Below, piece after piece: positions 1 through 10,790 of a stretch of DNA of 64,000 bases (position 1 is the first letter of the stretch; each line of letters starts with the position of its first letter). This DNA comes from Plasmodium malariae (taxonomy: Eukaryota; Apicomplexa; Aconoidasida; Haemosporida; Plasmodiidae). Location of the stretch: assembly GCF_900090045.1 (NCBI RefSeq), contig NC_041785.1:1426001-1490000 (forward strand). Reading direction: 5' to 3'. The position numbers were made by a program, and so were the translations under genes. The notes below the pieces were generated by a model that was not told the origin of the DNA, did not search any database, and saw only the letters and a list, made by a program, of their open reading frames with translations.

Positions 1-85
1 AAAGTCTATAAAGTTTCAACAGCTCGCTTACTTTATACACCTATAAAAGCATAAATAGAACACTTTGGACGTTTTAATAATATAT

Positions 86-357
86 TTATTTATTTGTTCA
101 TTTATTTGTTCATTTATTTGTTCAATTATTTATTCATTTATTTATTCATTTATTTATTCTTTCATTTGTTCATTTATTCATTCATTTATTTATTCTTTCA
201 TTTGTTCATTTATTTATTCATTCATTTGTTCTTTTATTTATTCATTTATTTATTCTTTCATTTGTTCATTTATTTATTCATTTATTTATTCTTTCATTTG
301 TTCATTTATTCATTCATTTATTTATTCTTTCATTTGTTCATTTATTTATTTAATTTA
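86..357. repeat. T-rich degenerate tandem repeat
   Basis: Units such as TTCATTTATTTATT and CTTTCATTTGTTCATT repeat imperfectly for about 270 bases. Two + strand frames stay open only because the repeat has no stop codon; they give Phe/Ile/Tyr/Ser/Leu-only proteins. No gene is supported here. Confidence 0.85.
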
Positions 358-625
358 TTTTTCTCTTTTGTACGCACTTAAAAATTCGCAGTGTTTACCA
401 CTACAAATAAAAGGGTGAATTACAAAATAGCAGGTACAAGAGTAATGTATAAATATGCATTTATGTATTATATCATAAGTTTATGCATCATATCACCTCA
501 ATATATATATGTAAGGACTTGTTCGTGCACACACTTATAAATTATGCATACGTGCGTACAGTGACATATGAACATGCACACCTGCAGGAATTACGCACTT
601 CTTGAACGTTAGATTTTTTGGTTTT
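358..625. other. Intergenic spacer, no feature seen
   Basis: AT-rich sequence with short ATATGTA-type microsatellite pieces. It lies 3' of the minus-strand membrane-protein gene. I see no coding frame or RNA gene. Confidence 0.6.
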
Positions 626-1684
626 TTAAAAGATGTACGGAATTATTTTAAACAATTTGAAAAAACTTATATCCACATTTTCATCTCGTAATATTTCAAT
701 ATTGTTTTCAATATATTTTCCTTTGTTTACTGCTAAATAACTTGACAAAAGGGAAAAGTAAATTACTCTGTTCACATTTTTAAATAAATAACTTGGCAAC
801 CTATTTAAAAACATATTATAATAATTAATAGCTAGAAAAAATAAAAAATTTAAATTAAGAAAGTAATAGGATGCCCATATATCATAATCCGCCATAAAAA
901 TGGAAAAAATTGAACTAACCAAAAAATAAAAAGTATACAAATAATAAGCGTTATTCGTAAAATAGTAATTGGTAACTTGTAATCCTAAGTAATATGATGA
1001 AAAAAAGGAAAAAAGCAAAGAAAGAAACTTTATATGATACTTGAGTATTATGTTATATTCTAAATAATTGGAAGATGTTATTAAAAAACATGTTAAGAAT
1101 ATGGACAAGCTAAATAACACAACGAAAAATATTTTGGATGTCTTGGTAAATCTTAAGTAAAATTCATTAAAATAATTGTTCACAAAATGTAGGTGAAATT
1201 TATTTAAGTGGTAGAAGAAATCGTTAGAAATATAATTCTGATCCTTTTTATTTTTTTTTTGAACCAATTTATAAATTATATGACTATAAAATAAATTGTC
1301 ATTTACTAAAAATGATGATCTTCCTTTTCCTTGTTCACTTCTGTTCCTCTTACTAATACCTGCGAAATTAATAAAATTTGCCTTTCTATTATGTAAATTC
1401 TTTCTTTTTGAGTTGTCAACATATATGTTGTTTCCGATGAAGCTACTGTCAGAACAATTTTTATAACCTTTTTTAAAACTTAACATGTTATTCCATTTTT
1501 CTTTATCAGAAAATATCTTCTTATTACATCCATTGTAATTTTTTAACAAGCATAAATTATTACATAGCACCATAAAATTACACATTTTTTTTTTTTTTTC
1601 TCTTTTTAAAATGCCATCACTTACTAGAAACTTCAATTTCATTTTAACTCTCCGAACAGGCTGAATTTGCAAATGTGTGCACAT
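626..1684 (-). CDS. Conserved multi-spanning membrane protein, possibly DUF3429/TMEM69-like
   Basis: Single-exon frame of 352 codons. A basic N-terminal half of about 180 residues is followed by about five hydrophobic segments: near residues 185-205, 220-245, 250-270, 275-295 and 310-325. A second Met (about residue 15, MKLKFLVSDG) is an equally good start. The basic leader could be an organellar presequence. The order of helices, with a short LPSYLF loop before the last one, recalls the DUF3429/TMEM69 family of mitochondrial membrane proteins; this is a weak resemblance judged by eye. No catalytic motif was seen. Function is unknown. It lies tail-out towards the window edge and is divergent from the secreted-protein gene at 3282. 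Confidence 0.75.
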   Translation of the reverse strand: MCTHLQIQPVRRVKMKLKFLVSDGILKREKKKKMCNFMVLCNNLCLLKNYNGCNKKIFSDKEKWNNMLSFKKGYKNCSDSSFIGNNIYVDNSKRKNLHNRKANFINFAGISKRNRSEQGKGRSSFLVNDNLFYSHIIYKLVQKKNKKDQNYISNDFFYHLNKFHLHFVNNYFNEFYLRFTKTSKIFFVVLFSLSIFLTCFLITSSNYLEYNIILKYHIKFLSLLFSFFSSYYLGLQVTNYYFTNNAYYLYTFYFLVSSIFSIFMADYDIWASYYFLNLNFLFFLAINYYNMFLNRLPSYLFKNVNRVIYFSLLSSYLAVNKGKYIENNIEILRDENVDISFFKLFKIIPYIF

Positions 1685-2587
1685 ATATTATGTATATCTA
1701 TACCATATATATGTATATTATATATTTCCGCACTATATATGGGTGTATTAAATATTTCTATATCATATAAATGTATATTACATGTTTATATATTTAATTA
1801 TTATTTTTTTTCTGCTTGAAAAAAAAAAAAAAAAAAAAACTTTTTTTTGGCGTTTATCCAAAATCTTCACTTGTTCCTTAGGTGTTTTTTTTAAAAAATG
1901 TGTAAGAGCTTAAATTAAAATTTCTTCAAACGTACTTACTCGTTTATATATACACATATATTTATGTGTATATATGGGTGTTCGTAGTCAACTTCCTGTG
2001 AAACTTTTCTTTTCTTCGCCTTCCGACTATTTTTATCATATACTTATATATATGTAATTCTATACCTGACTAATTCTATTTTACGAACATAGGTGGTGTG
2101 CCCTAATATTTTACTCCTTATTTGACGACTACCTCCTTTTACATATTTTCATTGTGCAAGATGGAATAAAAAAAAATAAAATAAAATAAAATAATAGGTA
2201 AAAAAATAATTTACCTATGACACTTTTTTTTTTTTTTTTTTTTTTTTCTTACGTGTTTTGTACTTTTTGCAATAATTTTTGAAGCTCTTTTTGTAAATTT
2301 TTCACGATTAAAAAGGGCTTTTCCTTCTTTCTTACAATATGTTCGTTCTATTTTATCATCATATATGAATAATATATACATATGTATATATTTATTTAAA
2401 CACATTTCTATACTTAATTGTACACTTCTTCAATCTTCATTTCACTGAAATTTGTTCACTGTACTAAAATCTGTTGAACCTTCTTTCCGCCTAAAAACTC
2501 GTTAATAATTTTCATTTTATTTTTTTATTTTCAAAGAATTTAATTTTTTTCTTTTCGTTACGCATGCACCTACAATTTTTAGCCGTC

Positions 2588-2632
<45 letters not shown>

Positions 2633-3281
2633 CTGCTAATGATATACTGTGTATATAATTATTTTATTATAATCCCTTTTTTTTTTTTTTTTTTTGTGAA
2701 CATGTCCAAGTTTTAGTTGTGTACAGCTCTTTTGATTGTAAAATTGTTTGAGAAAAAAAAAAAAATTGAAACTTTTGACTTCATAGATAAATGTACAACT
2801 GTTTTTACTATTTCTGTGTACATATATAAACATATGTGTGTGTTTACATTCATGCATATATGTATATAATGAAATATACACAGATATATGTACATACATA
2901 TGTATATATATACGTACAACGTATATGTAATTTTTTTTCCCCTTTTTCGTGGCTGTTAGAGAAAAAAAAAAAAAAAAAAGAACAGTTTCTATATTTTTCA
3001 TCGTAATAGTTTCATTACTGCCACAAATGTTTGAGGAACATGTACACCTTTACGTTTGTTCATATGCATTTGTGATATATACAAATGTATGTACATTTTG
3101 TTACACATAACATAACGTTTGTAGATTTTGTTTTTCCTCCTCTTCTTTTCCCATTGCTATGTTTTATATCATTTTTTTTCATTTAATTCCACCGCTTTTA
3201 ATTCAGCTTCATTTAATTCAGCATCATTGTATATAATTTAATTTTTTTTCTTTTAATTTTTTTTTTTTTTTCTTTGTATAA
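1685..3281. other. Divergent intergenic region with homopolymer and TA tracts
   Basis: This is the shared upstream region of the minus gene ending at 1684 and the plus gene starting at 3282. It contains long A/T runs, for example near 1820, 2225, 2680 and 2955, and a (TA)n run near 2596-2625. It probably holds both promoters. The short frames in it (near 2211-2405 and 2636-3001) are built from microsatellites and are not credible genes. Confidence 0.6.
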
Positions 3282-4544
3282 ATGGCAAATGAGGAAAGTA
3301 TGACAGTGGCAACGATACTCATTTTATTAATTTTTAATTTTTTTAAAATAAGCTGTTTGAATATCAGCTATGATGATGAAAACAATAGTTATCATAGGTG
3401 TCATTACATGAACATTTTTAAGGAGCCCATATTTTATAACTGTTATATATTTAAGTATACAAACAATTTTAACAAAAATGAATGTTGCCAATTATATAGA
3501 AAACAAAGAATAGAAGACAAAAAAGCTCAGTTATATTCACTACAAGAAATACTAAAGAATACATTAAGTGAAGAAGATTTAAAAGATATTCAAAATCTTT
3601 TTCCTATGATCAATGATAAAGTGTTATCAGTAAATGACAACAAGAATTTTTTGTCACTTGGTAATAAAAATAGAAATATAAACGATATAGATGATTTGTT
3701 AATTGAATTTAACAATAGATATTTTAACTTAAAAGATATTAGAGTAAATATATTAAACAATAATAATAATAGTAACAAAATAATTAAAAATTATGATAGT
3801 TATTTTAATTATGTAAAGGAAGAAACCAATTTTTTGAAAAAAAAAGATGAGCTTTTACAAAATAGTCCTTTTTATAGTAAAACATGTTTTAAATCAATTC
3901 ATGGAGAAAAGTGTATTAAAAAAAACAGTAAAGACATTGAAGAAACAAAGAATTTAGACATTGATGAAGATTTAGATTATGAACTATTAGAAGCACATAG
4001 GGGTGGAGATGAATATCTAACAAACGGTCACAACGAGGGGGATGGATATAACGAAAATGATCATTACAACAACAGTAGTAACAGTAATCATCAAAACACC
4101 GAAAACTATGAAAAAGGAAGATCAGGAAGAAACAGTAAGAATAATAATAAACAGTATAATGAATATGATAGCTTTGATGATAGTAGTAAATCATCTCCTA
4201 CATCATTTTACAGTATGTCTAAAAATTTTGCTTTAGTTAATGTTCTCTCACAAAACCCAAGGAAAATAGTGCAAAAATATGTAGAATTTAAAGAACACTT
4301 ATCTGACTCAAAGGAAAAATTAACGAATTTTTTTGATAAGGAATATTATAACACAACCCAAACATTAAGCGCAGTATTAGCTGATGATATAAAAAAGGCC
4401 GTTGAGGATAGTGAAGACCATGAAGAGGATTCTAATAATAATAATAATAAAAATGCTAACAATACCAATAAAGGGTTGTTTTCCTCATTCTTTGACGACT
4501 TAGTTTCTGTTTTTTATTTTCCGAAAAGGAACATAGAGTTATAA
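3282..4544 (+). CDS. Secreted protein with signal peptide, unknown function
   Basis: Single exon, 420 residues. The N-terminus has a hydrophobic stretch (about residues 9-24, ending ISCLN) that looks like a signal peptide. The first 70 mature residues are Cys/Tyr-rich, with Cys in RCHYM, FYNCY and NECCQ; two more Cys occur near residues 205-215. The middle is Asp/Glu/Asn/Ser-rich and low complexity (about residues 230-310). The C-terminus has a hydrophobic patch (SSFFDDLVSVFYF). No known domain is recognised. The ATG is preceded by an A-rich context and follows a T-rich leader, as usual in Plasmodium. It could be an exported, rhoptry or ER protein; nothing in the sequence decides this. Confidence 0.85.
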   Translation: MANEESMTVATILILLIFNFFKISCLNISYDDENNSYHRCHYMNIFKEPIFYNCYIFKYTNNFNKNECCQLYRKQRIEDKKAQLYSLQEILKNTLSEEDLKDIQNLFPMINDKVLSVNDNKNFLSLGNKNRNINDIDDLLIEFNNRYFNLKDIRVNILNNNNNSNKIIKNYDSYFNYVKEETNFLKKKDELLQNSPFYSKTCFKSIHGEKCIKKNSKDIEETKNLDIDEDLDYELLEAHRGGDEYLTNGHNEGDGYNENDHYNNSSNSNHQNTENYEKGRSGRNSKNNNKQYNEYDSFDDSSKSSPTSFYSMSKNFALVNVLSQNPRKIVQKYVEFKEHLSDSKEKLTNFFDKEYYNTTQTLSAVLADDIKKAVEDSEDHEEDSNNNNNKNANNTNKGLFSSFFDDLVSVFYFPKRNIEL

Positions 4545-5912
4545 CAGTAACATAATTTTTGCACCTCTGTTACATGTAATAACATTGTGTCTGTTTTTAT
4601 CTCATTCCATATGTTTTCGTTAATCCGTGGGTACAAGGTATTACGTTATATATGTATAATATGTACATGCATATATATATACATATAACGTACCATTCCA
4701 TTGATATATACCACCCATTTGACATTGTCTTGTTTGTAGCCTTTTTTTTATATTTTTTGAACACCAAAATTGTTTGTCGTGCTATGTTTTCGTTTATTAA
4801 TTACACAATTCCTTTTTTCATTTTTTGCTATATCATTATTTTTTTATCTCCCATTTTTTAATCTTCTCAAATTTGTAGTCCGTCAAATTTGTAACTCTGT
4901 CAAGTTTGTGGTCCCTTCAAATTTATAATTTTTTCAGTATTTTTTTCTTTTTAAAATCATGTTTCGATAAAACGAAATTTTGTTTTCAAGTTACGCTTGT
5001 ACATACATATATGCGCATGTGTATGTATGTGCATACATGTGTATATATGTGTATATATGTGTATATATGTATATATATGTTTTTATACGTATGTAACCCG
5101 CGGAGGCTGCTTTTTTTTTTTTTTTTTTCATTTTTTAAATTTTCATTTTTAATATATTATCCTATTTTACTATTCTATTTGCATGTTATTAAAAGCTTAT
5201 ATCAGAGGCCCTTAAAATATAATACGAATAAAAAAATTTCAATTTTGAATGTCTCATTTGTTTAAAGTAAACTTTTTTTTGTTCCTAATTAATATGTAAT
5301 AAAATGTCCTAAGTGAAAGGACACATATGCAAAGAACAAAATATACGAGAGAAAAAGGTAAAAAGTATGGATATGCGTACCCATATAAGGCGCATATATA
5401 TGTATGATACCTACATATATGTGGGCTTATATTCATGCACGCCCATCTTTATATATGTGTGCACGTTGACAGAAATACAATGATAACAATCTCTACTAAA
5501 CGAATCCATCGAAGACATACATAAAATGCTGGAAAAACGAATGGGTGATATTTAATATACTGTATAACATGGCGATTAACATGATGTTTAACAGGTTATG
5601 ATATTCGCATGTTCCCCTACAGCAGCTAAAGGAAAACCAGTGATGATTACAACCTTTGCAAAATTATTTTACATAAATTGATAAAAATATTCATTCGCTT
5701 GTATCAACTAGTTTTTTGCGAATTTTATTTCCAGCTGGTTTAGATATATAGTGTAGAGCTTTTGATAAATTGTTTCTTTTTTATTTTTTCTTCTTTTTTT
5801 TCTTTTTCTTTTTTCTTCTTTTTTTTCTTTTTCTTTTTTCTTCTTTTTTTTCTTTTTTTTTTTTCTTCTTTTTCTTCTTTTTTTTTTTTTTTTTCTTTTT
5901 TTTTTTTCTTTT

Positions 5913-5949
<37 letters not shown>

Positions 5950-6345
5950 CCCTTTCTTGCTCGCTCCGTGGTAGCTTTATCAAATTCGGAACAGAAAAAG
6001 TATGAACAAGGCTATTTCCGGAAAAACAGTTAAAAATTATTAGAGCTTAAACATCTTGTACACTTGATGCATGGAATAAAATAGTAACACAATGTCCTAC
6101 TAACGAATAATTGCAAACATGTACGAAATTAAACAATGTATAAAAAAATGTGCAAAATGTAATATATGTAAAATATAAACGAAGCAAAAATGCACAAGAA
6201 TACAAAGAATGCTAAATTTTGTCGATAACGGGGGAAAAAAAAAAAAAAAAAGAAAGAAGAAAAAAGAAAAAAAGAAAAGGCATCTTCCTAGTTAGTATCC
6301 CATTTTGGTAAATATTATCGAAAATACCTGGTTTAAAATGAGAAA
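4545..6345. other. Intergenic region upstream of DNA polymerase gene
   Basis: It contains TATGTG/CATATA microsatellites (5000-5090), a pyrimidine tract (5773-5953) and a more complex block at about 5470-5690. That block has a lower A+T content and a 54-codon open frame on the minus strand, but no convincing start or splice structure. It may be the 5' leader of the polymerase gene. Confidence 0.55.
5773..5953. repeat. Long T/C-only tract
   Basis: About 180 bases of almost pure T with regular C interruptions (TTTTTCTTCTTTTTTTTC type). It reads as poly-Lys/Glu on one strand and poly-Phe/Ser on the other. All frames through it are artefacts. Confidence 0.9.
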
Positions 6346-9300
6346 ATGAAATTATTTCCCATTTTAATAAAGAACACTAAGATTTTGAGATTGAATTGTA
6401 GGAGTGTTCAGAATAATAGTTATATAAGTAAAAACAGGAATAATTATTATTATCATTCCATAAATTACAATTATTTGTTTCATATGTTAAATGAGAAAAA
6501 GGACATATCTGAAGAAATAAAAGCGTTACATTCCTTGCTTGCGATCTTATCAAAATATAAATATAATAACACATTAAATACATGTATCAATAATAACGAT
6601 TTAGTTGTATTAGATAGTAGTGAATGTAATATTACACTGGATAAATGGAAAAGGTTTATAAAAATTTATTTAAGTTGGTTTCCTGAAATTAACCAAGACA
6701 AGTACAAGTCTAAGTGTTTTTCTTTACCTACAAACTTAACAATTCATGTGGTTGTGCCTGATGGAGATGCAAATCTTTGGGGTATATTAGAACAGTTTGA
6801 TAACTACAAGTTTTCTAAAATTTTGGGAAATATAAACAAAAAGGCGGAATGGAGTAAGGGGGAACGAATTGATGATGAACTAACGAATGATAAATTAAAG
6901 AAAGATGAGCCAGCGAACGATGAACGAACAGATGCTGAACGAACGAACGATGAACGATCAAATGCTGAACGAACGAACGATGATCATAATCAGAAGACAA
7001 CTACCTATGACAAGCGGCAGAATGGGAAGTCCATGTGCCCAAGCAACCAACAAAGACGTGCATATCTTAACGCAAGAGATACAACATTTATCATTGGTGA
7101 GACAACGACTGACAAAGTCAATACAGGTAGAGGTATACAAATGATGATGAGTAAAATGAAAAAAAAAGATTGTAAAAAACAAACCTATGTAACAAGTAAC
7201 CTACAAGGAATCAACTCTAATGAAGACATAATAAGCAGTAGTAGAAAAAATATATCAAAAAAAAAAAAAAGAAAAAAAGAGGACATGGTAAGTAATTATG
7301 TAATAAATTATTCCATTAAAAAGGATGTAAATGGAGCTTATAGTAAAATAGAAGATATGAAAATTTCTCAAAAGAGTAATAGGGAAAACCCAAATGATGA
7401 ATATAATTTTAGCAAAAATTATAGTCCGAACTACATCTATGAGTGTAAGAGAGAGCGCATCTTTTTCTTTACTGTTAACCTGAACGAGCTGAAAAACAAT
7501 GAAAAACTGATTCAAAAGCTAAGTGAGTGCATGCATGCAAATTTTGCAAATACGGGGGAACAAGAGGAAAATTCTCATGATACTATTCAGCCGTTCTTAT
7601 ACGTTATGTACGATTACAAAACGCTAGTACACGTATTTAAAATTTTAAATGTTGAACTACCAATCATTAGTAACGTATTTGATATTTATATTGTAAGCCC
7701 ACTACTGCAATTAGTTCAAAGAGGAGAAAAATTACAAAATGTGTTTAGTGCATATTTAACCGGAAGAATGCATGAACAAGTAAATCAGAAAGTGAATGAC
7801 GAAATAAATTATAAAGTGAGTAACGAATTAAATGAGAAAGTGCATGACAGAGTAAACGAAACGACATATGCCACGAACGAATTCACAAGAAGTGTACGAC
7901 AATATTTTTCTTACTTTTCAACAATGCCTCCAGAATTTTCGGACGTCCTTTCAGGAAAATATGGAATTTTTGGTTGGGGGAAATATCAAAAAATGAAGGA
8001 AGAGAAAAGCAGAAAGGGGAATAGAGAACGTAGCAATAAAAGAAGTGATAAAGTAAGGGTGAAACAGTACACAGAATGGAGTAACAACAATAAATGCAAT
8101 GGCGCTAAGGAGGTAGGTGTAGAAGTAGAAGCAGATATGGAAGCAGACGTAAAAGCAGAAGTGGAAACAGCCGTAGGAGGAGTTGCAGCTTCAGGTGCAA
8201 TCGTAGAAGAAACAGGTAAAACCTCCTCCTTGGTTAAATGCGCAAAGAAGAATAAGCCGAGTAAAGAAAAAGAGAATCGCTTGAGCTTTACGCCAGTGCA
8301 TGTGGAAGACTTAAAGAACATTAAAAAGATTGCATTCAGAAATAAAAGAAGTATACAAGATATAACCAAAGAGGACATGATATGCTATTGCATTACACGA
8401 AATTGTTGTCTGATTGATATGTTCAATTATTTAATAAGCAAATTTGAAGTGAATAAAAATTTGTTAAACATTTATATAAAAATAGAACAATCGTTAATAC
8501 TGTGTATTAGTGAGATTGAGAAAAGTGGAATTTTTTTAAACCAGAGAAAAATAATTGAAATTCAAAAAAATTCCGAAAATCCACAGATATATAAAAACGA
8601 AATAGAAGAATTATGTGAGTGCAACGTAAACTTGAATTCGTCTAAGCAGGTTTCTTCGTTAATATACAAACATTTGCTTAATCTTGTCTCTAATAGTCAA
8701 AGAGTCGGCATGGAAGAAGTAATTACAACTGGTGAGCTTGTGCAACGTGAACAAGTGAAAAGTGAAGGAGGTAACGAATACTACGATAATGAAAATGTAG
8801 ATAACGTTGACCAGGATAGTAAATCTTTGAGTGAAAGTAAATCTTTGAGTGAAAGTAAATCTTTGAGTGAAAGTAAATTTTTGAGTGAAGGTAAAGCTCT
8901 GAATTCCTCTAATAATGATAAGAATGATTTTTACCATGGGGCTAAGGAAACATATAAAAATAGAAACCCGGTGAACAACGTCATAAGCAGTGAATATGCT
9001 AATCTGAACAGTAGCATGGTCGGGAAAATAAAAATGTCTAGTCTTAATAATACGATAAACGAAATGAAAAGAAATAAAACCCTTCAAACAAATAATAAAA
9101 TGTTGAAACTTATTGTAGATGAAATAGAAAAAAATATGTACATAGAAAAAAATAAAAAAGAAAAAATTAAAAAAATTATTAATAATGTAAAATTGTATAG
9201 AGAGTCCAAAAAATTATTTCAGAATTATATTGAAAATTTGCCGAAATATATACAAAAAAATACGAACAAGATTCACTGCAATTTCAATCAGATAGGTGCA

Positions 9301-10530
9301 TCAACTGGTAGGTTATCTTGTGATCAACCCAACCTGCAGAACATTCATTCGAGATTTCGCTGTGCTATATCGTTACAGGGAGAGGGGGGAATGAGTGGAA
9401 ACGGGATAGATGGACACATGATGAGCAAGGAAGAGAGGAGTAGTAACCGGATGAGCAGGGATGGAATAAACGGAGGAACACGTGGACAACTGCACCAGGA
9501 AGGTTCCAAAACATTAAGCGAAAGGCACAATGCACATGAAAATGAAGAAGCAAATGAAAGAGGAAACCCATTAACGATGAACCATGCACAAATTTACGAA
9601 AAACAAAATTTGATTACTTTTGACTATAAACAAATGGAATTGTTTGTTATGGCTTATCTAAGTTTTGATTTGCACCTATTGAAGCTGCTAAATTATAGTG
9701 ATGTTTTTGTCGAAACAGCTAAAGTACTATTCAATACAAATGAAGTAACTAGCGAATTAAGGAGGATGACAAAAACAGTAATTTATGGAATATTATATGG
9801 TCAAACCGAAAATGGGTTAGCTAAAAGTTTATTAATAAGTGATAATTTAGCTAGTAACTTAATTGATAGTTTTTTTAATTATTTTCCCAATGTATATAAA
9901 TTTCTGCAAATGCAAAAGGTATTAGTTAAAAATATGAATTGCGTTTATACATTAATTGGAAGAAAAAGAGTTATACCTCCAACTTTAAAAAATAAATTTA
10001 GAATTAGTATGAACACACCAATTCAAGGATGTGCAGCAGATATTATGAAATTTTCTTTATTATCTTGTTTTTCTATTTTATATCATAATATTTATAAAAA
10101 TAGAAGGTTATTAAAAATTAATAATATTGACCCTTTATTAATTACTCAAAATGAAAAACATCTAAAAACAGCAAAATTAATATTGCAAGTTCATGATGAA
10201 TTATTATTAGAAACTGAACAGACATCCAGTAATTTTATTATACAACTATTAAAACCTGTTTTAGAAAATTCTTTTTATAACTTAATTCATTATACTAATA
10301 CAACTGATAGACTAATGCTACTATTTGATTATATGCATGATAATATTTCCATACAAACATACATAGAAAATTTTAAAATAATAAATAATCATAATTATAA
10401 AATGACTCCCAGTGATTCTAATGTGGAATTCTATAATTCGTCAAATAATATGAACACAGTCTTTCGAAAATTTAACTTTACCTTACCAGTTAAAGTGGAA
10501 ACTGGCCGTTACTACAAGCAGTCCTCCTAA
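6346..10530 (+). CDS. DNA polymerase I-like (family A) polymerase, putative
   Basis: Single exon, 1394 residues. All polymerase-domain motifs are visible. The thumb/palm motif STGRLSCDQPNLQNIHSR lies at about 986-1003. Motif A is DYKQMEL with the metal-binding Asp at about 1093. The O-helix motif RRMTKTVIYGILYG lies at 1139-1152, and motif C VHDE at 1282-1285. An insert of about 75 Gly/Ser/Arg-rich residues separates the QNI segment from motif A. The N-terminal part has a region like the 3'-5' exonuclease fold (YDYKTL and FDIYIVSPLL, about 425-455), but I cannot identify a full set of catalytic acidic residues. Hydrophilic repeats occur at about 186-212, 475-505 and 826-848 (LSESK units, 18 nt). 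The basic, Asn/Arg-rich N-terminus could be an organellar presequence. The likely P. falciparum counterpart is the gene annotated DNA polymerase 1, not the apicoplast PREX fusion. The role is probably organellar replication or repair. Confidence 0.93.
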   Translation: MKLFPILIKNTKILRLNCRSVQNNSYISKNRNNYYYHSINYNYLFHMLNEKKDISEEIKALHSLLAILSKYKYNNTLNTCINNNDLVVLDSSECNITLDKWKRFIKIYLSWFPEINQDKYKSKCFSLPTNLTIHVVVPDGDANLWGILEQFDNYKFSKILGNINKKAEWSKGERIDDELTNDKLKKDEPANDERTDAERTNDERSNAERTNDDHNQKTTTYDKRQNGKSMCPSNQQRRAYLNARDTTFIIGETTTDKVNTGRGIQMMMSKMKKKDCKKQTYVTSNLQGINSNEDIISSSRKNISKKKKRKKEDMVSNYVINYSIKKDVNGAYSKIEDMKISQKSNRENPNDEYNFSKNYSPNYIYECKRERIFFFTVNLNELKNNEKLIQKLSECMHANFANTGEQEENSHDTIQPFLYVMYDYKTLVHVFKILNVELPIISNVFDIYIVSPLLQLVQRGEKLQNVFSAYLTGRMHEQVNQKVNDEINYKVSNELNEKVHDRVNETTYATNEFTRSVRQYFSYFSTMPPEFSDVLSGKYGIFGWGKYQKMKEEKSRKGNRERSNKRSDKVRVKQYTEWSNNNKCNGAKEVGVEVEADMEADVKAEVETAVGGVAASGAIVEETGKTSSLVKCAKKNKPSKEKENRLSFTPVHVEDLKNIKKIAFRNKRSIQDITKEDMICYCITRNCCLIDMFNYLISKFEVNKNLLNIYIKIEQSLILCISEIEKSGIFLNQRKIIEIQKNSENPQIYKNEIEELCECNVNLNSSKQVSSLIYKHLLNLVSNSQRVGMEEVITTGELVQREQVKSEGGNEYYDNENVDNVDQDSKSLSESKSLSESKSLSESKFLSEGKALNSSNNDKNDFYHGAKETYKNRNPVNNVISSEYANLNSSMVGKIKMSSLNNTINEMKRNKTLQTNNKMLKLIVDEIEKNMYIEKNKKEKIKKIINNVKLYRESKKLFQNYIENLPKYIQKNTNKIHCNFNQIGASTGRLSCDQPNLQNIHSRFRCAISLQGEGGMSGNGIDGHMMSKEERSSNRMSRDGINGGTRGQLHQEGSKTLSERHNAHENEEANERGNPLTMNHAQIYEKQNLITFDYKQMELFVMAYLSFDLHLLKLLNYSDVFVETAKVLFNTNEVTSELRRMTKTVIYGILYGQTENGLAKSLLISDNLASNLIDSFFNYFPNVYKFLQMQKVLVKNMNCVYTLIGRKRVIPPTLKNKFRISMNTPIQGCAADIMKFSLLSCFSILYHNIYKNRRLLKINNIDPLLITQNEKHLKTAKLILQVHDELLLETEQTSSNFIIQLLKPVLENSFYNLIHYTNTTDRLMLLFDYMHDNISIQTYIENFKIINNHNYKMTPSDSNVEFYNSSNNMNTVFRKFNFTLPVKVETGRYYKQSS

Positions 10531-10790
10531 CAGATCTAACATACAATACTCTAATTCTGCAAACGACATGTTTACTCAAGTACTGGTGTGTTTTCCCTTT
10601 TATTAGAAGCATCTCCTTTGTTTTTATAGCTTATATGAAGCATGTCAAAATGTGCATGTGCAAATGCGAGTGTATGTATACATAGGTATGTATATACATA
10701 CGGCGCGCACATACTATTACCCCTTTATTTTATTATTTATTATTTAATATTGTTTATTTATTTATTTGTTCATTTTTTTATTTTTTTTTT
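10531..10790. other. Short convergent spacer
   Basis: This is the 3' flank shared by the polymerase gene (+) and the coiled-coil gene (-). It is AT-rich with a TTATTTATT run near 10730-10790. Nothing else is seen. Confidence 0.6.
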
